Assembly: GCA_050053515.1 (NCBI GenBank)
Contig: JASFTQ010000003.1
Location: 1-49,346 of the forward strand
Origin: G020354645 sp050053515
Lineage (GTDB): Bacteria > Desulfobacterota > Desulfobacteria > Desulfobacterales > G020354645
Direction: 5' to 3'
DNA: 49,346 bases
In this document: piece after piece, positions 16,112 through 24,505 of the stretch
How positions within the stretch are numbered: the stretch's first letter is position 1
Layout of the letters: each line of letters opens with the position of its first letter
Position numbers and translations under genes: made by a program
The notes under the pieces: generated by a model
Told to the model about the DNA's origin: nothing
Seen by the model: only the letters and a program-made list of their open reading frames with translations
Database searches by the model: none

Positions 16112-17101
16112 ATGCGTCTTTCGAATTCAGAAAAATTACGTCGTTTTTACGACCATTTTTTAGGCAATGATCGCGTATTAATATTGATTAATGCCGACCC
16201 GGATGCCATTGCCAGTGCTATGGCTGTCAGCAGACTCCTCTGGCATAGAGTCGCAAATACCACGATCTCCAATATCAACGTTATCAAACGGCCGGACAAC
16301 CTGGCCATGACCCGATTATTGGGGGTAAAACTGGTCCATGTTGATGAAATCGATGAAAGCCAGTTTGACAAAACTGTGATTGTTGATTCTCAGCCGAGTC
16401 ACAACGAAGTTTTTGCCAGGTTTGCACCGGATGTAATTATTGACCATCACCCGGAAAGCGGGGCCAAGGCAACATTTCTGGATATCCGTCCCAAATATGG
16501 TGCGACGGCTACGATAATGACAGAGTACCTTCGAGCCGCAAAAATAAAACCCTCCGTAAAATTGGCAACAGGGCTGTTCCTGGCGATTAAAACGGACACG
16601 AGCAATTTTGAAAGACAAACCCTTATGGAGGATGTCCGTGCTTTCCAATTTCTCTTTCGTCACGCAAATATACATCTGGTCGGTAAAATTGAGCAGGCGG
16701 AAATGCGGCTTGATTTCCTGAAATATTTCAAAACGGCGCTTCAAAATAGGCGTATGCGAAAAGGGCGCGTTTTTGCGCATTTGGGTTCTGTGGTCAATCC
16801 CGACGTTTGTGTGCTTATCGCCGATTTTTTTATGCGAGTGGATTCGGTCAAATGGAGTATTGTGTCCGGGATCTGCGAACAAAAATTAATTATTGTACTC
16901 AGAAACGACGGCATCCGCAAGAATGCCGGCAATGTGGCCAAAAGGAGTTTTGGCCAGGTGGGTTCTGCGGGTGGCCATAAAGCTATGGCTCGGGCCGAGA
17001 TTGCGCTTTTGCAATTGAAGGATACCGTCGATTACAAAAACGATAAAAAGCTCCAGCGGTGGATCATAAGACGCATTGAGACAAGAGCAGACAAGAGATA
17101 G
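16112..17101 (+). CDS. DHH-family phosphoesterase (NrnA-like, variant motif I)
   Basis: This 329-residue protein has the DHH core and a DHHA1-type C terminus. Visible motifs are NADPDAIASAMA (motif I region, residues ~27-38), VDSQPS, the signature IIDHHPE (~109) and the C-terminal GSAGGHKAMARAE, corresponding to the GGH motif that binds the 5' end of the substrate. Relatives such as NrnA degrade short oligoribonucleotides to mononucleotides or dephosphorylate pAp, using two Mn2+ ions. Motif I here lacks the usual His two residues before the Asn (the residue there is Leu), so metal binding may differ. It is followed 6 bp later by a metallo-beta-lactamase-fold hydrolase, so the two are probably co-transcribed. 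The exact substrate is not assigned. Confidence 0.82.
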   Translation: MRLSNSEKLRRFYDHFLGNDRVLILINADPDAIASAMAVSRLLWHRVANTTISNINVIKRPDNLAMTRLLGVKLVHVDEIDESQFDKTVIVDSQPSHNEVFARFAPDVIIDHHPESGAKATFLDIRPKYGATATIMTEYLRAAKIKPSVKLATGLFLAIKTDTSNFERQTLMEDVRAFQFLFRHANIHLVGKIEQAEMRLDFLKYFKTALQNRRMRKGRVFAHLGSVVNPDVCVLIADFFMRVDSVKWSIVSGICEQKLIIVLRNDGIRKNAGNVAKRSFGQVGSAGGHKAMARAEIALLQLKDTVDYKNDKKLQRWIIRRIETRADKR

Positions 17102-17107
17102 CAAAAT

Positions 17108-17899
17108 ATGGCCGACTTTGCCGTAACAATATTGGGATCGGGAACGTGTGTGCCGTCGCTGAAACGAAGTTCATGCTCGGCTTTGGTCACCATCGGTGGT
17201 TCAAAAGTATTATTTGATTCCGGTGCCGGTACCATGCGACGGATGCTGGAAACCGGCACAACCGTATTCGAGATCTCACATATCTTTTACAGCCACTTCC
17301 ATCCCGACCATACCTCGGAGCTGATACAACTATTATTCGCCAACAAGTATCCGGACAGCACCCGGAGAAAGAAACCCCTGGTCATCATCGCCGGCAACGG
17401 TTTTTCATCTTTTTTCAGCGGATTAAAAGCCGCCTACGGCAACTGGATCCAACTTGCGCCCGGGCTGATGAAGACCATTGAATTGTACACCAACGGTCCG
17501 GATTCACGCCGTTTTGAAAATTTTAGGGTGGAATCTCTGCCGGTTGAACACAACCCGGAAAGCTTGGCCTACCGCATTACCGGACCCAATGAAAAATCTG
17601 TGGTGTATTCGGGTGATACGGATTATAGTGATAATTTGGTCGCCCTGGCCAAGGATACGGATGTAATGATCTGTGAGTCGGCACTTCCGGATCCGCTGAA
17701 GGTCGACGGTCACTTGACGCCTTCGATAGCCGGTGAAATTGCAACCCGGGCAAATGTTGGAAAGCTGGTTTTAACTCATTTCTATCCGGAGTGTGACCAG
17801 GCTGATATTGAGAAACAGTGCCGCAAAACCTATTCAGGGCCCCTGGTTTTGGCAGTGGACTTGTTGAGAATCGATCTGGCTGCCGCGGACATTGCCTAG
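17108..17899 (+). CDS. Metallo-beta-lactamase-fold hydrolase, RNase Z-like
   Basis: This 263-residue MBL-fold protein has the metal-binding motif SHFHPDHTSEL (HxHxDH, about residue 62) and a second histidine in VEHNPES (~144). The strand VVYSGDTDYS carries the bridging Asp, and a late THFYP supplies the final His. The N terminus (ILGSGTCVPSLKRSSC) is typical of the RNase Z/ElaC-type group that includes tRNA 3'-processing and phosphodiesterase enzymes. The flexible exosite arm of true tRNase Z is not obvious, so the safer call is an RNase Z-like MBL hydrolase. With the DHH phosphoesterase it may form a nucleotide or RNA turnover pair. The start is an ATG 6 bp after the previous stop. Confidence 0.85.
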   Translation: MADFAVTILGSGTCVPSLKRSSCSALVTIGGSKVLFDSGAGTMRRMLETGTTVFEISHIFYSHFHPDHTSELIQLLFANKYPDSTRRKKPLVIIAGNGFSSFFSGLKAAYGNWIQLAPGLMKTIELYTNGPDSRRFENFRVESLPVEHNPESLAYRITGPNEKSVVYSGDTDYSDNLVALAKDTDVMICESALPDPLKVDGHLTPSIAGEIATRANVGKLVLTHFYPECDQADIEKQCRKTYSGPLVLAVDLLRIDLAAADIA

Positions 17900-17922
17900 C
17901 CCATATTTTCTGGTATGTAATC

Positions 17923-18591
17923 ATGCGTTATTATCCGGTCTATCTTGATATCCAGAATCGAAATTGTCTGGTCGTTGGCGGCGGGTCCGTGGGTACCCGC
18001 AAGGTGGAGACCCTTCTGAAATGCGGTGCAACGGTCACGGTGATCAGCCCGGATGTTTCCGTAAAACTCAAAGAACTGCGGGATGCCGGGGTAATTAAGT
18101 TACATCAACGACCGTACCGGTCAAATGATCTTGAACGTGTCTTCCTGGTCATCGGGGCAACCGACGATGCCAAATTGAACCGGCATATCAGCACGGATGC
18201 AGATCGGCTAAGCGTACTTTGCAATATCGCCGACCGGCCGCAGGAATGTAATTTTATCCTCCCGGCTGTCATCGCACGGGGAGATTTGACAATCAGCATT
18301 TCCACCTCCGGCAAAAGCCCGGCCCTGGCGAAAATGCTGCGGAAAAGACTCGAGGATCAATTCGGTGAGGAATATGCCGTTTTTCTTCAACTTATGGGCG
18401 GCATTCGCAACAAACTGCTGACCCAGTCCCATGAACCCGAGGCCCACAAGGAACTTTTTGAGAAATTGGTCAACTCGGAACTGCTGCAATTGATCCGGGA
18501 CAATAAAATCGCGGCGGTCAACGTCCTGCTTTATGAAATCCTCGGTGACGGTTATGATTTCGACAACCTGATGCGAATGGAAAATGTTTAG
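17923..18591 (+). CDS. Precorrin-2 dehydrogenase / sirohydrochlorin ferrochelatase-type protein (CysG N-terminal-like)
   Basis: This is 222 residues from the ATG at 17923; the longer open frame back to 17818 overlaps the MBL gene and reads as nonsense before MRYYPVYLDIQ. It carries the Rossmann-fold NAD motif CLVVGGGSVGTRKVETLL, followed by VTVISPD, then CNIADRPQECNFILPAVI and the active-site/dimerisation segment ISTSGKSPALAKMLRKRLE. This matches the CysG N-terminal/Met8p family, which oxidises precorrin-2 with NAD+ to sirohydrochlorin and may insert Fe2+ to give siroheme. Siroheme is the cofactor of sulfite and nitrite reductases, and sirohydrochlorin also feeds the alternative heme pathway. 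No methyltransferase domain is attached. It lies upstream of ccsA and hemA in the same orientation. Confidence 0.9.
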   Translation: MRYYPVYLDIQNRNCLVVGGGSVGTRKVETLLKCGATVTVISPDVSVKLKELRDAGVIKLHQRPYRSNDLERVFLVIGATDDAKLNRHISTDADRLSVLCNIADRPQECNFILPAVIARGDLTISISTSGKSPALAKMLRKRLEDQFGEEYAVFLQLMGGIRNKLLTQSHEPEAHKELFEKLVNSELLQLIRDNKIAAVNVLLYEILGDGYDFDNLMRMENV

Positions 18592-18655
18592 TTTACTGTA
18601 TTAAACGGCTACCCCAGAAAGATTATGGTACACCTCCCCCATTCGGGTGCATGCT

Positions 18656-19477
18656 ATGGACATCATAATTATCATTGCACTGCTGTTGTATATGCTGAGC
18701 GCAGCCGGTTACTTTGCCTATCTATTTTTTCAGAAAAATTATCTGCATCGGGCCGGTTATTTTTTAATTCTAGCAGGTTTTTTATTTCACAGCGCTAAAA
18801 TCGTTTATGATTTTGTGGAATCCGGACACATTCCGGTCCGCAACCTCCATGAAACGCTCTCTGTTGCAGGATGGGTCGCAGCCGGCTTTTTTCTGATATT
18901 TCAGTATAAATATAAGCTGCGCGTCCTGGGAATTTACGCTGCTCCCTTGATTGCAGTGGTCATGTTGGCTGTTTCCCAGGTTCCGAACCAACCGGTTCAA
19001 GCCCAATCCATATTTAAAAGCTTTTGGTTGTTTTCCCACGTCATTGCCATATTTGTCGGCGAAGCCGCTTTCGCTTTGGCCTGCGGCATCGCTGTATTGT
19101 ACATTCTTCAGGAAAATGCCATTAAAACCAAAAAGCCCGGATTTTTTTTCAGGCGGTTACCATCACTGGAAATGCTCGACAATACCGGCTACGTCTGTAT
19201 CGTTGTCGGGTTCACCATGGTCACCTTTGGTCTCATAACCGGTTTTGTTTACGCCAAGACGTTGTGGGGCAAATTCTGGAGCTGGGATCCCAAGGAGGTT
19301 TGGTCCGGCATTACCTGGTTATTTTATGCGGCCCTGCTACACGAACGCTTGACTGCGGGATGGCGCGGTAAAAAGGCAGCGGTCATGGCAATTATCGGGT
19401 TTGCAGTGGTGTTATTTACTTTTTTCGGGGTGAACTTTTTGTTGAAGGGGCATCACGGGGCATTTACCACATTTTGA
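18656..19477 (+). CDS. CcsA/HemX-like cytochrome c assembly membrane protein
   Basis: This is about 273 residues from the ATG at 18656 (a GTG at 18647 would add three residues). It has about eight hydrophobic segments and the tryptophan-rich heme-handling motif WGKFWSWDPKEVWSGITW near residue 205. Conserved His-type residues occur in NLHETL and in a late GHHGAF. This is the CcsA/ResC/HemX fold that presents heme for covalent attachment to c-type cytochromes. A CcsB/ResB partner is not in the window. In many Desulfobacterota and Gram-positives the same family is encoded next to hemA and has been named HemX, a regulator of glutamyl-tRNA reductase level. Its position just before hemA fits that, so the role could be either assembly or HemA control. 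Confidence 0.85.
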   Translation: MDIIIIIALLLYMLSAAGYFAYLFFQKNYLHRAGYFLILAGFLFHSAKIVYDFVESGHIPVRNLHETLSVAGWVAAGFFLIFQYKYKLRVLGIYAAPLIAVVMLAVSQVPNQPVQAQSIFKSFWLFSHVIAIFVGEAAFALACGIAVLYILQENAIKTKKPGFFFRRLPSLEMLDNTGYVCIVVGFTMVTFGLITGFVYAKTLWGKFWSWDPKEVWSGITWLFYAALLHERLTAGWRGKKAAVMAIIGFAVVLFTFFGVNFLLKGHHGAFTTF

Positions 19478-19496
19478 TCCAGACTGATAAAAACTC

Positions 19497-19647
19497 AGCT
19501 AACTCAGGGAACGCTGATGACCCCCGTCACTTTCACAATAACCGACACCGCCGTTTGCCTTTCCCGGCGGCGGCAGCCCTCTGCCGGTTAAAAGCAGCGG
19601 GGCGATCGTCTTGTGGTGCAAAAAATACCCCATTTTCTGAGTTAGCT
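19497..19647 (+). other. hemA leader region closed by an 11 bp exact inverted repeat
   Basis: AGCTAACTCAG (19497-19507) is the exact reverse complement of CTGAGTTAGCT (19637-19647). The enclosed ~130 bases hold at least one further hairpin (CGGCAG-CCCT-CTGCCG near 19571-19588). Downstream, hemA starts at 19682. It could be a structured 5' leader or attenuator of hemA, or chance pairing. No known riboswitch class was recognised. Confidence 0.35.
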
Positions 19648-19681
19648 TCCCTTTTAACGGGGAAGCAAGCCGGTCAAGCCC

Positions 19682-20944
19682 ATGTCAGAAATCGTACTAT
19701 TGGGATTAAATCATAAAACAGCCCCGCTGGAGCTTCGTGAGTGCATTGCATTTTCCGCCGATGAAACCGCGGCGGCGTTGGATTGCTTGAAAAAAGATCC
19801 GGTTATCGATGAAGTGCTGCTTTTTTCCACCTGCAACCGGGTGGAGGTGTTGCTGGTTACCGATGACCGGTGCAGGGCGGTCGAATCGGCCAAAACATTC
19901 ATCGCGAACTACAATGGGATTCCGCTGTCTCAATTTGAAGATGCCCTTTACATCCACCAGGGGGATGATGCCGTGCGGCACCTTTTCAGGGTTGCTGCCA
20001 GTCTGGATTCGATGGTGGTGGGGGAGCCCCAGATCCTGGGACAGATCAAAGAAGCCTACCATACGGCAACCAAGCAAAAAACATCCGGTGTGATACTCAA
20101 CCGGCTGCTCCACCGCAGCTTTTTTGTAGCCAAACGCATCCGCACCGAAACCGGAATCGGCGACCGGGCGGTTTCCATCAGTTATGCGGCCATTGAACTG
20201 GGCCGCAAAATATTCGGTGAGCTGGAGGGCAAAAAGGTACTTTTGATCGGTGCCGGTGAAATGGCTGAACTGGCCGTCGAGCACCTGATTCGAAACCGGG
20301 TCGGCCAAATCCGGGTGGCCAACCGAACCTTCGAACGCGGTGTCGCGCTCGCCGGGAAATTCAACGGTGAAGCGGTTCGCTTTGAAGAGCTGACCAATTG
20401 TCTCGAAATTGTCGATATTATCATCAGTTCAACGGGCTCCCCGGAATTTATCGTCACGCGTGATCGGCTAAAGGGTATCATTCGCCGCCGGCGCAACCGG
20501 CCGCTATTTTTTATCGATATTGCCGTGCCCAGAGATATTGATCCGGATATCAACCGGCTGACCAATACCTATGTTTATGATATTGATGACTTAAAAAATG
20601 TCATCGAGGAAAACATTGAAGACCGGCAGCGAGAGGCCGTCAAAGCAGAGCGGATTGTCGACGAAGCTGTGATTCATTTCAGGCAATGGCATGAAAACCT
20701 GGACGTCGTCCCGACCATTGTCGCCATCCGAAAAAAGCTCGAAGCCCTTGCCGACGCCGAGGTCCAAAAAACGCTGCAAACAAACCGGATTGCATCAGAG
20801 AATTCTGAAGCCCTCATCCGAATGGTGGCAGCCTTGATTAACAAAATATTACATGATCCCACCCAGGTATTGAAAAGCAACGGTCACGGGGACAAATCGG
20901 TATTGTTGGATATTACCCGCAAACTATTTAAATTGGATGAGTAA
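19682..20944 (+). CDS. hemA: Glutamyl-tRNA reductase
   Basis: This 420-residue NADPH-dependent enzyme of the C5 pathway reduces glutamyl-tRNA to glutamate-1-semialdehyde, the committed step of tetrapyrrole synthesis. Motifs in order: GLNHKTAPLELRE at residue 7, the catalytic Cys in STCNRVEVL (~49), SLDSMVVGEPQILGQIKEAY (~102), RAVSISYAAIELGRKIFG (~160), the NADPH Rossmann motif LLIGAGEMAEL (~182), and a C-terminal dimerisation helix. Full length for the family. The start is an ATG; the ribosome site is not strong. It follows precorrin-2 dehydrogenase and the CcsA/HemX-like gene, so tetrapyrrole synthesis and heme use are grouped, and hemB/hemC are not within this window. FabD follows 36 bp later. 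Confidence 0.96.
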   Translation: MSEIVLLGLNHKTAPLELRECIAFSADETAAALDCLKKDPVIDEVLLFSTCNRVEVLLVTDDRCRAVESAKTFIANYNGIPLSQFEDALYIHQGDDAVRHLFRVAASLDSMVVGEPQILGQIKEAYHTATKQKTSGVILNRLLHRSFFVAKRIRTETGIGDRAVSISYAAIELGRKIFGELEGKKVLLIGAGEMAELAVEHLIRNRVGQIRVANRTFERGVALAGKFNGEAVRFEELTNCLEIVDIIISSTGSPEFIVTRDRLKGIIRRRRNRPLFFIDIAVPRDIDPDINRLTNTYVYDIDDLKNVIEENIEDRQREAVKAERIVDEAVIHFRQWHENLDVVPTIVAIRKKLEALADAEVQKTLQTNRIASENSEALIRMVAALINKILHDPTQVLKSNGHGDKSVLLDITRKLFKLDE

Positions 20945-20980
20945 ACTGTTTTTGGGTGTGCATCAGACGGAGGCATCAAA

Positions 20981-21919
20981 TTGAAAAAAATCGCTTTTCT
21001 TTTTCCCGGCCAGGGTTCCCAGTCGGTGGGCATGGGTCAGGATTTTTATCAGGAATTCGATTACGTCCGTGAAATTTTCGACATCGCAGAAGAGATCTCC
21101 CGGATCAACTTGTCAAAGTTGTGTTTCAAAGGCCCCATGGAAGCGCTCACCAGGACCGTAAATCTTCAGCCGGCAGTCACGGCCGTGAACCTCGCATGCC
21201 TGGCAGCTGTGGCAAGGGAGGGATTTGCCCCGGATATTTCGGCGGGACACAGCCTGGGAGAATACGGCGCTTTGAAGGCTGCTGGTGTGGTTTCCGTTCC
21301 GGACACCTTCCGGCTGGTTTGCAAACGGGGGGAATTGATGCACAGAGAATCCACCCGACATGCCGGGGCCATGCATGCCATTCTTGGGCTGACCATTGAT
21401 AAGGTAGATGAACTGGTTCAGGAAGGGCAAGCTAAAGGGATTGTTTCTGTTGCCAACCACAATACCGAGAAGCAAATCGTAATCACCGGCTCGCCGGAAG
21501 CCGTCGAAAAGGTGTCCTCCCTGGCAGCCCAACAGGGTGCAAAGTCGATTCCGTTAAAGGTCAGCGGTGCCTGGCACAGTGAATTGATCAAGGGCGCCCG
21601 GGAGGAGTTTGGCGAATTTCTGGCTCAAATCGACTTCGTGAAACCCGTGAGTTCCGTTATTTTCAATGTTACCGCCGAAAAAGCCTCCGATCCGGAAGAA
21701 ATTAAAAATCTGATGGCCAGACAGCTTTGCAGCCCCGTCAAATGGTATGACTCCATGGGCAAGATGATCGAAGAAGCCGTGGAAGTATATACCGAAATCG
21801 GACCGGGCAAAGTCCTCACGGGTTTAATGCGCAAAACACTTCCCAAAGATAATCCGGCTAAAATCTATTCAATCAATGACCTCAAGAGTCTTGAAAATTT
21901 CTTAAAAGAAATTTCCTGA
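20981..21919 (+). CDS. fabD: Malonyl-CoA:ACP transacylase FabD
   Basis: This 312-residue enzyme transfers malonyl from CoA to acyl carrier protein for fatty-acid synthesis. It has the N-terminal FLFPGQGSQ, the catalytic nucleophile in GHSLGEYGAL (~93), the Arg-containing LVCKRGELMH (~117) and the catalytic His in GAWHSELIK (~201). Full-length for the family. Translation starts at a TTG (20981) preceded by GGAGG 7 bases upstream, a clear Shine-Dalgarno. It is a lone fab gene: the neighbours are hemA upstream and a repeat-containing gap downstream, so it is not in the usual fab operon here. Confidence 0.95.
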   Translation: MKKIAFLFPGQGSQSVGMGQDFYQEFDYVREIFDIAEEISRINLSKLCFKGPMEALTRTVNLQPAVTAVNLACLAAVAREGFAPDISAGHSLGEYGALKAAGVVSVPDTFRLVCKRGELMHRESTRHAGAMHAILGLTIDKVDELVQEGQAKGIVSVANHNTEKQIVITGSPEAVEKVSSLAAQQGAKSIPLKVSGAWHSELIKGAREEFGEFLAQIDFVKPVSSVIFNVTAEKASDPEEIKNLMARQLCSPVKWYDSMGKMIEEAVEVYTEIGPGKVLTGLMRKTLPKDNPAKIYSINDLKSLENFLKEIS

Positions 21920-22087
21920 AACGGCAATTCAAACTGACGCCCGTTGCGGGATCAAGAGCAGGCCGATATAAAAGAGCCGGGGCAGCGGGAATATTGTCCA
22001 GCTGATAATTCCTGCCGCGGTTTTACTGCGTAACCGCACCAACTCGCAGATTTTCTGCGAACCGGAAGGTTTCAATGGATCGTGTAT

Positions 22088-22147
22088 GTCAAAATAATAT
22101 TTTGAAATAAAGCGGAATGAAGAGGTGCGGGCAGGGGGTAAATTTTT
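22088..22147 (+). repeat. Dispersed repeat R, partial composite copy 3
   Basis: GTCAAAATAATATT and the distal GAGGTGCGGGCAGGGGGTAA with its T-run match repeat R. The middle is replaced by a segment containing AGCGGAATGAA, the opening of palindrome P. This links the two repeat types. Confidence 0.6.
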
Positions 22148-22321
22148 ATCGTCAAGATGCAGATTCACCGCCCCTTGGCTCGGAAATGGCTACTTTCTAT
22201 CCAATTGACCCCGCCGCCGGTTAACGCATGGTGGTTAACCCAAAGACTCACCGTCGCAGGCTCATCCGGGCAGCAACAACCCTTTGTCGCTTGAGATCAC
22301 CGGGGGAATCAGATTGTCGAT

Positions 22322-22378
22322 AAAAATTTACCGCCCGCCTGCACCTCGGGCAATCGGAATATTATTTTGACAATCACT
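22322..22378 (-). repeat. Dispersed repeat R, copy 2 (57 bp, reverse)
   Basis: Reverse-complement copy of 11178-11234. Base-by-base comparison gives 55 of 57 identical, with differences at positions 43 and 46. It lies 22 bp beyond the 3' end of the ABC permease gene. Confidence 0.85.
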
Positions 22379-22399
22379 CTAAACAAAATTCTTGAGATT

Positions 22400-23380
22400 C
22401 TATTCAGGTTGATAGGGTTTGCCGAGGGAGGCAGGTGCTGCTCCGGAAAACATGGCAAGTGCCGATTTGATCCAGGATTTCTCTTGGGCCCAGTTCAGAA
22501 CCGATTCTTTTTGGGCCAGATGCATTAACACGAGGGTAAAGATCATCAGCGGAAACGGCGCCACCTGGAACACCTGGGCCGGTACCGACGGAAACCAGCC
22601 TTGAAAATAGATGCCCATGACCTGGAGAAAAGAAAAAAGATAAGCCCCCATGGCCGCTTTGACCGGATTCCAGCCACCGAATATGACCAGTGCCAGACAT
22701 ATCCAGCCGGTGCCTTCCGCTCCCTGGGGGCGCCCCCATCCCGGTTTGGTGGACAGCGAAAATGTGGCTCCGGCCAGCCCCACAAAAACCCCTCCCCACA
22801 GGGCATACAGCAGCTGAATTCTTTGGGGATCGATACCTCTGGCATACGCTGCCCGGGGGTGTTCTCCCACCGATCGCAACATGAGTCCTTGCGGTGTCCG
22901 AAAGATATACCACCAGCTAAGGGCGATAAACAGCAAACTAAAGTAGGTCATAAAATTATGACTGAAAAAAATCGGGCCCAGCACGGGAATCCGATCTAAA
23001 ACGGGCAGGGGCAACGGTGTCACCTGGGGGCCCTGCAGGCGCGAATAGGGATTACCCAAAAAGTAAGCCAAGTCGCGGCAGGTCAGGGTTAAAACGAATC
23101 CAACGGCCACCTGGTTCTGGCCGAGATAGATGCTAAATACGGCAACCACGCCGGCGATAAGCGCTCCCACGGCCGCCCCGGTCAAAAAACCCGGCACCAA
23201 GCTGCCGGTCTCATAGGCAATGGCAAAGGCCGCCATGGCACTTAACAATATTGTGCCATCCAGCGACAGGTTAATGATGCCGGCTTTTTCCGTAATGGTC
23301 TCCCCCAGCGCGGCCAGCACGATCGGTGCGGCACCGGCCACGACACCGGCAAACAACATATTCAAGTCAAATTCAATCAT
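22400..23380 (-). CDS. BMP-family ABC importer permease, second subunit
   Basis: This is 326 residues from the ATG at 23380 (MIEFDLNMLFAGVVAGAAPI). Upstream residues of the longer open frame belong to the other permease gene read in another frame. It has about 8-10 hydrophobic segments. The family motif GETITEKAGIINLSLDGTIL (~20-40) is characteristic of the YufQ-like/BPD_transp_2 permeases that work with BMP-type binding proteins. The start overlaps the stop of the preceding permease gene by 8 bp, a coupling signal. It forms the inner-membrane channel with the adjacent permease. Substrate candidates are nucleosides or simple sugars, unresolved. It is the last gene of the operon. Confidence 0.9.
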   Translation of the reverse strand: MIEFDLNMLFAGVVAGAAPIVLAALGETITEKAGIINLSLDGTILLSAMAAFAIAYETGSLVPGFLTGAAVGALIAGVVAVFSIYLGQNQVAVGFVLTLTCRDLAYFLGNPYSRLQGPQVTPLPLPVLDRIPVLGPIFFSHNFMTYFSLLFIALSWWYIFRTPQGLMLRSVGEHPRAAYARGIDPQRIQLLYALWGGVFVGLAGATFSLSTKPGWGRPQGAEGTGWICLALVIFGGWNPVKAAMGAYLFSFLQVMGIYFQGWFPSVPAQVFQVAPFPLMIFTLVLMHLAQKESVLNWAQEKSWIKSALAMFSGAAPASLGKPYQPE

Positions 23381-24452
23381 TTTCGCTGAAAATTTCTGTC
23401 CGCCGAAAGCGCGAACGCCAGGCATGCACCGCCAGCGTTGCCAGCACGAGCGTGCCCTGTATAACGCCGCTGAGAGACGAATCAACCTCAAGCATCATGG
23501 GAAGCTGGATGCCGCCGACGTTCAGACAGGCAAAAAAGAAGGCCACAAACGGTGCCAACCAGACGTTGTAGTTGGATAACATCACCACCAGCAGCGCCAG
23601 ATACCCATAATTACTCGAGATTGCCGGAATCAGGCGATGATAGACACCGGTCACCTGCAAACCTCCGGCAAGGCCGGCAAACCCACCGGCAAATACCATG
23701 GCAATGAGCATGTGTCTGCCGGGTTTGAGTCCGAAGAGAAAGGCGGCCTCTCGATTTCTGCCGATGGCTTTTAAATTCAATCCAATCCGGGTATACTGGA
23801 GCATCAGGGCCGTTAATAGGACTGCGGCTGCGACCAGCAGGAGGGCCACCGGTGAGAGCCGGAGGGTCGCCAGGTAGGGCAACCACAGATCGGCCGGAAA
23901 AACCTGGGTGCCACTCATGGAAGCTACCCCCGGCCGTTTCCAGGGGCCAAATATAAGCCACAAGATCAAACCCTGAGCGACAAAATTCAGTCCCAAACCG
24001 GCGAATATCTCATTGACGCCCCCCCTTGTTTTTAAGTAGCCGGCCAAAAGTGCCCAGATTCCTCCGCCAATAATACCGGCTCCCAGGGAGCTTACCATTA
24101 CGACGAACGGTATCTGGCTTTGAAGCCCCCCGCGGAGAACAGCCGTGGTGAACACTGCTCCCATCATCATCTGCCCTTCAACCCCGATGTTCCACAAGTT
24201 GATTCTGAATGTGTACAAAAGGCCGCAGGCACACAGCGTCAATGGTATCCAGGCTTTCACGACATGGGTCAACTTGATCCAGGAACCCAGTGAGCCTCTG
24301 AAAATATGAAAATAAGCGGCAAATGGCGGGGCACCGGCAAACAGCAAAATGATCGTGGAAAAAGCAAAGACGATCGAGAGGGTGAGTAACGCTTCACGCG
24401 TATGGCGAATAAATTTTTGCGGTATGGCATGTGAATTTTGCGTCATAACCAA
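23373..24452 (-). CDS. BMP-family ABC importer permease, first subunit
   Basis: This 359-residue integral membrane protein starts MVMTQNSHAIP (a second ATG is at 24446). The hallmark TFRINLWNIGVEGQMMMGAVF near residue 85 is the YufP-type signature, with Glu-Gly-Gln conserved. A single N-terminal transmembrane segment precedes about seven or eight further ones. It pairs with the second permease to form the translocation pore of the importer whose ATPase is encoded 53 bp upstream. The 8 bp overlap with the next gene supports coordinated expression. Confidence 0.9.
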   Translation of the reverse strand: MVMTQNSHAIPQKFIRHTREALLTLSIVFAFSTIILLFAGAPPFAAYFHIFRGSLGSWIKLTHVVKAWIPLTLCACGLLYTFRINLWNIGVEGQMMMGAVFTTAVLRGGLQSQIPFVVMVSSLGAGIIGGGIWALLAGYLKTRGGVNEIFAGLGLNFVAQGLILWLIFGPWKRPGVASMSGTQVFPADLWLPYLATLRLSPVALLLVAAAVLLTALMLQYTRIGLNLKAIGRNREAAFLFGLKPGRHMLIAMVFAGGFAGLAGGLQVTGVYHRLIPAISSNYGYLALLVVMLSNYNVWLAPFVAFFFACLNVGGIQLPMMLEVDSSLSGVIQGTLVLATLAVHAWRSRFRRTEIFSEND

Positions 24453-24505
24453 TATTTACTGCGATTTTACATGAGTCTGCGGCTTACAGATATAAGATTC
24501 AGGGT

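Larger units (their letters stand above)
21920..22399. other. Intergenic region containing repeat copies R2 and R3
   Basis: This is 480 bp with no credible gene, between fabD and the convergent permease gene. Two repeat-R-related arms face each other (22088-22147 and 22322-22378), enclosing ~175 bp of unrecognised sequence. Confidence 0.5.
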
